A stretch of DNA of 64,000 bases from Terriglobales bacterium (GTDB taxonomy: Bacteria > Acidobacteriota > Terriglobia > Terriglobales > Acidobacteriaceae), in contig JAICSO010000013.1 of the NCBI GenBank assembly GCA_025936825.1, positions 88,226 through 152,225 of the forward strand. The letters are read 5' to 3'. Numbering within the stretch: the stretch's first letter is position 1; every line of letters starts with the position of its first letter. Position numbers and translations under genes: made by a program. The notes under the pieces are model-generated. The model ran no database searches. It saw only the letters and a program-made list of their open reading frames with translations, and had not been told where the DNA came from. Below are positions 45,021 to 52,416 of the stretch, piece by piece.

Positions 45021-46472
45021 GTGCGCAGTAAATTCTTCGTTTTGTTCCTTTTATTCGGGATCGTCCCTTGTATGCGTGCGACTGATTCCGGACCGGTTGA
45101 TTGCACTCATCTTCTCGCATGGACGGGCGGGGCTGTGCCCAGCCGGAAGCTGATCTCGATGGTCGAAGCGCGTGGCCTTGCGTTCGCGCCGACTGAAAGG
45201 GCGATTGCCGAGTTCCGCACCGCCGGCGCGATGCCTCGCTTGCTCGAATCCTTGCAGAAGGCGAAACATCAGGGATCGGCTACTTGCCCCGCAACGTTGG
45301 CGCAAGCTGGCGCGCTGATTCGCTCCAAAAACCTTGTCGACGCAGCCAATATTGTTGATGCCCTCACCGACAATGACCCCCGCAACGATGCCTTGCATTT
45401 CCTGATGGGCTACATCCGCCAGCGCCAGGGTGACTGGAACGGCGCCTTCGACGAGTACAGCACCTCCAAAGAATCTGACCCGAATTTTTCCGAGACTCAT
45501 AACCGGCTCGCCCTGTTCTTCTATCAATCGGAAGACGGCGACAGCGCCGTCGCTGAGGCCCGCACTGCGCTCAGCATGGACTTCGACGACCCCGGCGCTT
45601 ATCGCATGATGGGACTTGGCCATTACGCGAATGAGCAATATCCCGCAGCGATGAACGCCTTCGAGCAGTCACTCGAGCGCGATCCCAACAACGCGGAGGT
45701 TTACTACGAAATGGGGTTGGCTGCTCGCGGCCAGGGCTCCGACGAGAAAGCCGCCGCCATGTTCCGGCGCGCTATCGCACTAAAGCCGCATATGTGGCAG
45801 GCGCACTCGAGCCTGGCGTTGCTCCTCGCTGAGGAGAAACACTACAACGATGCCGTTGCCGAGTTGAATACCGCGAAGCAGTTGAATCCGAGCGAGCCTT
45901 CCGTTCGCGAGCAGTTGGCCGGCGTTTATCACGAACAAGGGCAGTACGACCGCGCCATCGCCGAGTACGCAGAACTGTTTCGCCTGTATCCCAACTGGAA
46001 GCATGGGCACGACTCGCTCGCGCGCTCCTACATGGCGAAAAATGAGTATGGGCCGGCGATCACCGAGTTGAAGCTCGCCGTCCAGCAGAACCCAAGCAAT
46101 GCGGGCGAGCACCGGGCTCTCGGCCAGTTGATGCTGGTTGCGGGACAGCGCGACGAGGCCGTCCGCGAACTGCAGATTGCAACCGAACTGGAGCCGGATT
46201 CGGCTGCTTCACATTATTTTCTCGGCACTGCGCTGCTGGAAAGCCAGCAGTTCAATGCGGCGCTGGCTGAATTTCAGGATGCGGTGCGCCTGGAGCCCTC
46301 CGCCGAGCACCACTATGCGCTGGCGGCGTGCCTGATCAATCTGGGTCGCGATCGCGAGGCGCTGGCGGAAATGGAAACGGCCACGCGTCTCGATCCCAGC
46401 AAGGAGCTTTACAACGCGCGCAAGGAAGAATTGCTGCGGCTGATGAAGTCGAGCAGCGTGCAGCGGCGGTAA
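45021..46472 (+). CDS. secreted TPR protein
   Basis: A 483-residue protein with a signal peptide (residues ~1-19). From residue ~120 to the end it consists of about ten tetratricopeptide repeats; for example AYRMMGLGHYANEQYPAAMNAF, then YYEMGLAARGQGSDEKAAAMF. TPR stacks bind partner proteins. Start GTG at 45021 is chosen because AGGGAG precedes it; the longer frame to 44796 would overlap tatA and add a non-TPR region. No catalytic residues seen. Likely periplasmic or membrane-bound by its signal. Confidence 0.85.
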   Translation: MRSKFFVLFLLFGIVPCMRATDSGPVDCTHLLAWTGGAVPSRKLISMVEARGLAFAPTERAIAEFRTAGAMPRLLESLQKAKHQGSATCPATLAQAGALIRSKNLVDAANIVDALTDNDPRNDALHFLMGYIRQRQGDWNGAFDEYSTSKESDPNFSETHNRLALFFYQSEDGDSAVAEARTALSMDFDDPGAYRMMGLGHYANEQYPAAMNAFEQSLERDPNNAEVYYEMGLAARGQGSDEKAAAMFRRAIALKPHMWQAHSSLALLLAEEKHYNDAVAELNTAKQLNPSEPSVREQLAGVYHEQGQYDRAIAEYAELFRLYPNWKHGHDSLARSYMAKNEYGPAITELKLAVQQNPSNAGEHRALGQLMLVAGQRDEAVRELQIATELEPDSAASHYFLGTALLESQQFNAALAEFQDAVRLEPSAEHHYALAACLINLGRDREALAEMETATRLDPSKELYNARKEELLRLMKSSSVQRR

Positions 46473-46721
46473 ACGGATTTGCGGGATCGTGCCCTATTGG
46501 TAATGGATTGGCGTCGTTCCGAAGGACGCGCTTGTACCAGCAGGCCGAGGCATATCTTGCGGGGCAAGTCAGGCCTCTGGTGATTCACGCCAGATCCCTC
46601 GGGCTCGTGAAAACGCCAGGCGTCGGGATGACGCAGTGATTTTGAGATCAACCAACGGTACATGAACTTACGTCAGGTCAAGTTTTTGACGGTTCGAACC
46701 TAAGATTAGGCGGGCATTCAA

Positions 46722-47360
46722 ATGGCGAACCTGAATTCGTCCGGATCGACTGGCTACGGAACGGCTCCCGCGCGGCAACGCGCCGAGAACCTCCCGCAGG
46801 AGCGACACAACGCTTTCGCCAATGCGCCCATGGCGCCGAAGCATACCGGCTACGGCTTGCCCTGCGCACATTGCAAGACCTACTACGCCGCCGATCTGCC
46901 AGCGTGTCCAATCTGTAAGAGCCCGCAGCGGGTTTCGGCAAGCGCGCCGCTGCCCACCGCCACTCCTGCCGAGCACATTCCCGATCCCGAGCAGATCGCG
47001 AAAGAGCGCGAGCGCTTTATGCAGGAAATGAATTCGCAAGTGATTGCTTCGCCGCTGCCGCCCGATCTTCCGACTGGCGAGCAACACTGCAATCGCGTCG
47101 AAAACCACACCACCTCGCCAGAACCGGCGACGATCTGTCAGGAATGTTATGACCGCCTGCAGGAGCGCGTGGACGTCCTCGAAGCCGCCATGCACATGGA
47201 GTTAACGGACGCAGCCCAGATTATTTACGACGCCGTATGGGCTGATCCTTCCGACCCAAGCAAGACCTACGCCAACGCCGCCCAAGCAATCTTGTCCGAA
47301 CTGCGCCGCCGCTCCGGCATCCCGCAAGTGTTCGGTCCTCTGCGCCCGCCAATGAACTAG
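46722..47360 (+). CDS. zinc-ribbon hypothetical protein
   Basis: A 212-residue protein. Two CxxC pairs (CAHC ~44-47, CPIC ~58-61) form a zinc ribbon. The rest is partly helical (IAKERERFMQEMN, YDRLQERVDVLEAAM), and another C-x-C pair (HCNR, CQEC ~125-145) may add metal binding. No named family recognised. No operon partner: the small membrane ORF begins 77 bases after it. Confidence 0.65.
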   Translation: MANLNSSGSTGYGTAPARQRAENLPQERHNAFANAPMAPKHTGYGLPCAHCKTYYAADLPACPICKSPQRVSASAPLPTATPAEHIPDPEQIAKERERFMQEMNSQVIASPLPPDLPTGEQHCNRVENHTTSPEPATICQECYDRLQERVDVLEAAMHMELTDAAQIIYDAVWADPSDPSKTYANAAQAILSELRRRSGIPQVFGPLRPPMN

Positions 47361-47437
47361 GGAAACTCAACACAAGCTAGGTTTATCAGGTTAGCGAGCG
47401 TTATCGCCTGCTAATATCGATTGAGACGGCAGTCTGC

Positions 47438-47617
47438 TTGGAACGTACCGCAAAGAGACGATTCGCACTCCTTGTCCTCAGCTTGATCATTGCGGCGGCG
47501 TATGCAATTTCCACGTTAAAACATCACCGAGTTTGGGGTGCGGCGCTTCTCGTGGGCGTGTGGATAGCTGTTTTCTGGTTGGTGTGGACACGCAAGAATT
47601 CTAGACGTAGTCAATGA
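47438..47617 (+). CDS. 59-residue two-helix membrane protein
   Basis: Reading from TTG 47438 gives a 59-residue protein, basic at both ends, with two hydrophobic helices (residues ~9-24 and ~33-50) and a short loop. No ATG is in frame and no good ribosome site is seen, so the start is tentative. The composition (RKNSRRSQ end, inside-positive) fits a real small membrane protein. It lies between the zinc-ribbon gene and the GreA/B-like gene. Confidence 0.4.
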   Translation: MERTAKRRFALLVLSLIIAAAYAISTLKHHRVWGAALLVGVWIAVFWLVWTRKNSRRSQ

Positions 47618-47690
47618 CAGTAATTGCGCAGATGGTGTCATCCGTTCTCATTGAGGCTGTCACAGGACTAGCGCTTGAAAGAATAACGAC

Positions 47691-48290
47691 ATGCGGAAAG
47701 GATTTACGAGAAAACCACAAGCGGACGAGCCTGCGATACGACTGAAGAACTACATCACGCCGAGCGGGCTGCAGCGCCTCAAAGATGAGCATCGGTTTCT
47801 GCTCACTCGGGAACGTCCGGCCGTGGCGGAGGTGGTGGCATGGGCTGCAGGCAACGGCGACCGCAGCGACAACGCCGACTATCGATACGGCAAGCGGCGG
47901 CTGCGGCAGATCGATGGACGGATTCGCTTTCTCACTAAGCGAATCGAAGCCGCTGAAGTGGTGGACCCGGAGGCTCCGAGAACGGGACAGGCGAAGATGA
48001 GAGCATTCTTCGGTGCGACGGTGCGCTACACCAATGCAGTCGGTGAGGAGCGGGTGGTGAGTATCGTGGGCACCGACGAGGTCGATCTCGGCCGTAACCA
48101 CATCAGTTGGGTGTCTCCTCTGGGTCGCGCGTTGATGAAGTCCGAGGCCGGCGACAGCGTAGTTTTGCAAGCGCCGGGCGGTACAGAATATCTGACCGTG
48201 CTGGAAGTGTATTACCAGCGCATTTCCGTGGAACCATTCCGTGAACCACCCGGATCTGAGGCCGCGGCAAAGGTTCCTCGCCAAAGCTAA
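47691..48290 (+). CDS. GreA/GreB family transcription elongation factor
   Basis: A 199-residue protein. The N-terminal coiled coil (residues ~20-95) has the GreB-type start YITPSGLQRLKDE and, at the tip, the acidic GNGDRSDNADY that reaches the RNA polymerase channel. The C-terminal globular part (~105-190) has VGTDEVDLG and SPLGRALM. It promotes cleavage of backtracked RNA. GreB seems closer than GreA by the ENAEY-like motif, but I do not separate them with confidence. Confidence 0.88.
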   Translation: MRKGFTRKPQADEPAIRLKNYITPSGLQRLKDEHRFLLTRERPAVAEVVAWAAGNGDRSDNADYRYGKRRLRQIDGRIRFLTKRIEAAEVVDPEAPRTGQAKMRAFFGATVRYTNAVGEERVVSIVGTDEVDLGRNHISWVSPLGRALMKSEAGDSVVLQAPGGTEYLTVLEVYYQRISVEPFREPPGSEAAAKVPRQS

Positions 48291-48401
48291 TCCACCTGAC
48301 GAAAACGGCATATCCAGCCTTGACGTGCCTTCAGCAACTTCTCCCTGGTTCTTAGGATTGATCTGTCCCGCAGTAACGAGTCGCCAGTCGGGCGTTCACT
48401 G

Positions 48402-49037
48402 CTAGCCCGCGAATCTCATCGTTCCAAACCTCTCCGGCACATGAAAGCTTGGTTCAGGCGTATGTGTCGCCTGCCACGCCATGTATTTCCGCGGCTCGAC
48501 CTTGCCTTCCACGCGATAGAAGTTGGTCCGCCATGACTGCGCAGGATTAAACTGCAAGGTCAGGGATTTCATCGGTATCGCGAGTTCCGCGGTCCACGCC
48601 GTCCTTGCCTGATCGAGGTAAACCGAGCGCGTGAGGCCGCTCTTCAGATCGGCCAATCCAGCAGGGAAGATATCGAGATCAATCCACATGCCGTTGGGCG
48701 CGACTTCGAACTCTTTATAGTTCTTCCCAAGAGATGGGGGCGGTTGCAGAAATGCTTCCGCTACGTCGCGGTCCCAGAGGTGGTCGCGCCGCCCATTCGG
48801 ATCAGAATCCTCAAACACGAATAGCTCGCGATAGCGGCAGATGAACCTCAGATACAGCATCTCCGGCGACCACAGAACTCGGACTTCGGTCTCAAGTTCG
48901 GGATCGGGATTTTTTCCTTGCCAGTCCGCCGAGAAGCGAATCGGCTCGGCGTGGGTCCACCGCGGAGCAGGATTCCGTGCATCGAGCGCAAGATCGCCTG
49001 CAATCCGCGTCGCGAAAATGGTGTTTAGTTCCGGCAT
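48402..49037 (-). CDS. carbohydrate-binding family 9-like protein
   Basis: A 211-residue beta-sandwich protein: WHAEPIRF-type opening, LWSPEMLYLRFICRYRE, DHLWDRDVAEAFLQPP (calcium and sugar site of CBM9-like domains), YKEFEVAPNGMWIDLDI and WTAELAIPM. Such domains occur alone in Acidobacteriota and Bacteroidota. It has no signal peptide, so a cytoplasmic place is likely or the start is wrong. ATG at 49037 is used. Role unknown. Confidence 0.8.
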   Translation of the reverse strand: MPELNTIFATRIAGDLALDARNPAPRWTHAEPIRFSADWQGKNPDPELETEVRVLWSPEMLYLRFICRYRELFVFEDSDPNGRRDHLWDRDVAEAFLQPPPSLGKNYKEFEVAPNGMWIDLDIFPAGLADLKSGLTRSVYLDQARTAWTAELAIPMKSLTLQFNPAQSWRTNFYRVEGKVEPRKYMAWQATHTPEPSFHVPERFGTMRFAG

Positions 49038-49209
49038 GAATCGCGCTCCAAGTGAGCGTCCCAGTTTAGCCCAGACAGCAGCAGCCGCGAAGCGGCGGGA
49101 TATGACAGCCCGGCACAGAAGTGCCGAAGAAAGTGAACAAAGATCGACGCGAGTCTCGCAGGGACGAAACAAGTCCTACACATGCGCACGGACCCTTCTT
49201 CAGCGGCTG

Positions 49210-49267
49210 CAATCCTTAGAACCGGAAGCCTCAAACCTGAAACCTGAGGCCTGAAACCTGAAACCTG
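49210..49267. repeat. tandem CCTGAAA heptads
   Basis: Five or six copies of a 7-base unit follow each other (CCTGAAA, CCTGAGG, CCTGAAA, CCTGAAA), without an evident complementary arm. It lies in the 294-base spacer between the CBM9-like gene and ada. Confidence 0.7.
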
Positions 49268-49331
49268 GTTTTCTGCTTTGACCGCAAGAACTGGATATCA
49301 GCCCCGTGCCATCCGCCATTAATCTCGAATC

Positions 49332-50423
49332 ATGAACAGTGCGATACTGAGGATCGAACCGGGCGCAACCGTAATGGCAAACGTCTCCAATGACACCCGC
49401 TGGCAGGCGGTGATTGCGCGGGACGGCGAGAGTGACGGCAAATTCGTCTTTGCGGTCTCATCGACGGGCGTGTACTGCAGGCCTTCGTGTCCCTCGAAGC
49501 GCCCCAAGCGAGAGAACGTCAGCTTCTTTGTGCGTCCGCACGATGCGGAACGCGCCGGTTTCCGTGAATGTCTGCGCTGCCGCCCGAAAGCTGTGGTTGG
49601 CAACCCGCGTCAACGGTTGGTTAAGGCGATGTGCCGCTACATCGAGCAGCACTTGGACGAACCGCTCACGCTTGCCAATCTCAGCGCTGAATTCCGCCAG
49701 AGCGCCTTTCATCTGCAGCGCACGTTTAAAGCTGTGCTGGGCATAACGCCGAAACAGTACGCGGACTCTTGTCGCATGCGCGGCTTCCGCCAGAAGCTGA
49801 AGGCCGGTCACTCGGTCACGAGGGCGATGCACGATGCCGGATACAGTTCGACGAGCCGCTTGTATTCGCGCACTACCTCAGAACTCGGGATGGAGCCTGC
49901 AAAATATCGGCGTGGCGCGATTGCCGCTTCTATTCGCTATACCTGCGGGGACTCGCCTCTCGGACGCATGCTGATCGCGGCCACTGACAAGGGCATCTGC
50001 AGCATCCAGTTCGCCGATTCGGACGAAGAACTTGAGCAAGCGTTGCGTCAGGAGTTTCCGTTTGCCGTGCGCCGGCGTGACGATGCCGAGCTCGCCAGTT
50101 GTGCCGATATGGTGATCCGGAAAATGAGTGGCTCAGCACCAGCGGAGTCTCTGCCGCTCGACATCCGTGCTACTGCGTTTCAGCGGCGGGTGTGGAGCTA
50201 TTTGCAATCGCTTGGCTTGGGTGAAACGAAGTCATATTCCGAGGTTGCAAAAGCGATCAGGCGGCCTTCCGCGGTGCGTGCTGTGGCGCGAGCTTGCGCC
50301 ACTAACCCGGTGGCAATCGTGATCCCGTGCCACCGGGTAGTCCGATCCGACGGAGAGTCAGGCGGCTATCGGTGGGGCATGCAGCGCAAAGAAAAGTTGC
50401 TGCAGATGGAGGCGGCGAAATAG
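49332..50423 (+). CDS. ada: bifunctional DNA repair protein Ada
   Basis: A 363-residue protein. Zinc Cys at C49, C53, C80, C83 (GVYCRPSC and ECLRC) form the methylphosphotriester acceptor domain. An AraC-type helix-turn-helix follows (~100-180). The C-terminal O6-alkylguanine methyltransferase has the acceptor C333 in IPCHRV. It senses alkylation damage and activates repair genes, including its own. All key residues are present. No alkA is adjacent. Confidence 0.95.
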   Translation: MNSAILRIEPGATVMANVSNDTRWQAVIARDGESDGKFVFAVSSTGVYCRPSCPSKRPKRENVSFFVRPHDAERAGFRECLRCRPKAVVGNPRQRLVKAMCRYIEQHLDEPLTLANLSAEFRQSAFHLQRTFKAVLGITPKQYADSCRMRGFRQKLKAGHSVTRAMHDAGYSSTSRLYSRTTSELGMEPAKYRRGAIAASIRYTCGDSPLGRMLIAATDKGICSIQFADSDEELEQALRQEFPFAVRRRDDAELASCADMVIRKMSGSAPAESLPLDIRATAFQRRVWSYLQSLGLGETKSYSEVAKAIRRPSAVRAVARACATNPVAIVIPCHRVVRSDGESGGYRWGMQRKEKLLQMEAAK

Positions 50424-50435
50424 CAGAAACTCAGA

Positions 50436-50789
50436 TTACGAGCTGTAATGCGCGATCACCTTTGTCACTTTGCGATCCGATCCAAACTCCATGAACTCGG
50501 AAACTTTGGCTCCATTCTGATTGGCGAAATACACGACCATGCTCGCAATCCCAAGCGTCACATCAAGAACCTCGAACCTGAGGTTGGGATACGCCTCCAA
50601 CCCAGCAGAGAAGTAGCTTCGCAAAGCACTCTTGCCGCGCACGACAGGGTCGCCCAGTAATCGAGCCGCGGTTGGCGAAGTGAGCACAACCCCCTCGGCG
50701 TAGTGGGACAGAATCGACTCGAGATCGTGTGAGTTCCAAGCCTCACACCAATCTTTCGCGAACCGCTTAGCCTCTTTCGCATCCAACAT
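50436..50789 (-). CDS. NTF2-like (SnoaL-like) protein
   Basis: A 117-residue single domain of the cone-shaped NTF2 fold: CEAWNSHDLESILSHYAEGVV, LGDPVVRGKSALRSYF and HYSS at the end. Such proteins bind or isomerise small molecules and are hard to assign. Convergent with ada. No operon partner. Confidence 0.8.
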   Translation of the reverse strand: MLDAKEAKRFAKDWCEAWNSHDLESILSHYAEGVVLTSPTAARLLGDPVVRGKSALRSYFSAGLEAYPNLRFEVLDVTLGIASMVVYFANQNGAKVSEFMEFGSDRKVTKVIAHYSS

Positions 50790-50960
50790 GAGGAATATTC
50801 TATCGGCTCACTTCCTGCGAATGCGCGCGATACGAACAGTCCAGCAACTCACGCATTTCCATGTATTTGTACGTTGGTTCGCGAACCTATCTTTACCCGC
50901 GTTTGACAATTCTTTACGCCCTTGCCCACCTGGTACATGATTGAATAAGTGAGTACACCC

Positions 50961-52268
50961 ATGGCCAATTTCAGTGCATCCGTGTCCCGTTATCTTGGCA
51001 TTGTCTGCGTGGCGGTTTGTGTTCTGTGCGCGCTGATGTCTGCCCAGGCGCCGGCTACCAGAGTGATGGGAACGGTCAAGTCGGTTAGCGGCAATACAGT
51101 GGTAGTGACCCTCGACAGCGGAACCGACACAACAATCACCTTTGCCGCGAACGCCCGTATCGTGCGCGCCACGCCGGGCCAGACGGACCTGAAGTCCGCG
51201 CCGCCAATTCAGGTTTCGGAAATCCAACCTGGGGATCGGCTTGTCGCGAAGGCACAAGCAGGTGAGGGCAATGCTCTGGTGGCCACCACTGCTTTGGTCA
51301 TGTCGAAAACCGACATCGCCCAGAAGCAACAGCAAGAGCGCGATTCATGGCGCCGGGGTGTGGGTGGAATCGTGAAAGAGATCGACGCTGCGGCTGGTAC
51401 GATTACCATTCCGAATCCGCTCGGCGCAACCGCCAAGACAATTGTGATTCATGTCTCGCCGCAAACAGAAATTCGGCGGTACGCGCCCGGCTCGGTCAAA
51501 TTCGAAGATGCGAAACCAAGCACGCTGGATCAGATTAAGCCCGGCGACCAGGTGCGTGCTCGAGGTATCAAGAGCGAAGATGGAACCGAATTCACCGCGC
51601 AAGCCATAGTGTCAGGTTCGTTCCGAGAATTTGCCGCAACCGTAATCTCGACTGATGCGGCGAGCAATACTGTGACCATGACGGACCTCGCCACGAAAAA
51701 GCCGGTGACTGTCAAACTAGGGCCAGACTCAATGCTGCGCAAACTGCCGAAAATGATGGCGATGGGTATTGCCATGCGGCTGAAAGGGATCAGCATGCCC
51801 GGCGCCGCAGGCGGCGGGGCGCCGCAAGGTGGTGGAAATGGTAATTCGGCAGTTCGAGGCGGCGGCCAAGAAGCATCGGTGGGCTCAGGATCTCGTCCAG
51901 CCGCTGGTAATGCGGGAGGTCAGTCGGGCGGTAACCGTGCAGGTGGCTGGCAACGCGATGCCGGTGGCCAGGGCGGCCAAGGCGGCGGATTTGGTGGTTT
52001 TCGCGGAGGCAATGGTGGCCCGCCGGATTTTCAACAGATGTTAGCCCGTATGCCGGCAATGCCGCTCAGTGACCTGAACAAAGGTGATGCCGTGGTTTTG
52101 GTCGCGACTGAAGGCAGCGCAGGTTCCGAGCCGACAGTCATCACGATGCTGGCAGGAGTCGAGCCAATTCTGACCGCTGCTCCTGCGGGAACGAATGCCG
52201 CCGCAACGGTTCTGTCTCCATGGAACTTGGGTGCTGGCGGTGGTGCTGAGGCCGCGGCTGGGCAGTAG
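50961..52268 (+). CDS. secreted DUF5666-like protein with Gly-rich segment
   Basis: A 435-residue protein with a signal peptide (residues ~1-28). Residues ~35-110, ~125-200 and ~210-275 are three similar beta units (GTVKSVSGNTVVVTL, GIVKEIDAAAGTITIP, ATVISTDAASNTVTMT), in line with repeated DUF5666-type OB-like folds. A Gly/Gln/Asn-rich region follows (~280-365, with GGQGGGFGGFRGG), then a short beta end. A TonB receptor with a similar Gly-rich segment lies 148 bases downstream on the same strand. ATG at 50961 is preferred over an upstream GTG. Confidence 0.75.
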   Translation: MANFSASVSRYLGIVCVAVCVLCALMSAQAPATRVMGTVKSVSGNTVVVTLDSGTDTTITFAANARIVRATPGQTDLKSAPPIQVSEIQPGDRLVAKAQAGEGNALVATTALVMSKTDIAQKQQQERDSWRRGVGGIVKEIDAAAGTITIPNPLGATAKTIVIHVSPQTEIRRYAPGSVKFEDAKPSTLDQIKPGDQVRARGIKSEDGTEFTAQAIVSGSFREFAATVISTDAASNTVTMTDLATKKPVTVKLGPDSMLRKLPKMMAMGIAMRLKGISMPGAAGGGAPQGGGNGNSAVRGGGQEASVGSGSRPAAGNAGGQSGGNRAGGWQRDAGGQGGQGGGFGGFRGGNGGPPDFQQMLARMPAMPLSDLNKGDAVVLVATEGSAGSEPTVITMLAGVEPILTAAPAGTNAAATVLSPWNLGAGGGAEAAAGQ

Positions 52269-52416
52269 CGGGATTTGCAATTTTGTAAGTCGGTGATTTT
52301 GTAATTTGAAACTCTGGACCGAAATCGATGCCGTTCGTATCAGAGTCTTCATTAACAAACTATCCGATTGCCAAATTTACTTTGGTTGGCATTGATCTGA
52401 TGACCGAACTTTGAAT

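Noticed and set aside
46640..46720. GGTTCGAACC-like tRNA T-loop sequence
   Set aside because: No acceptor stem, anticodon arm or D arm can be folded around it; it is upstream sequence of the zinc-ribbon gene.
50903..50940. TTGACA box before the DUF5666-like gene
   Set aside because: No -10 box at 16-18 bases; the nearest TACATG is 25 bases away.
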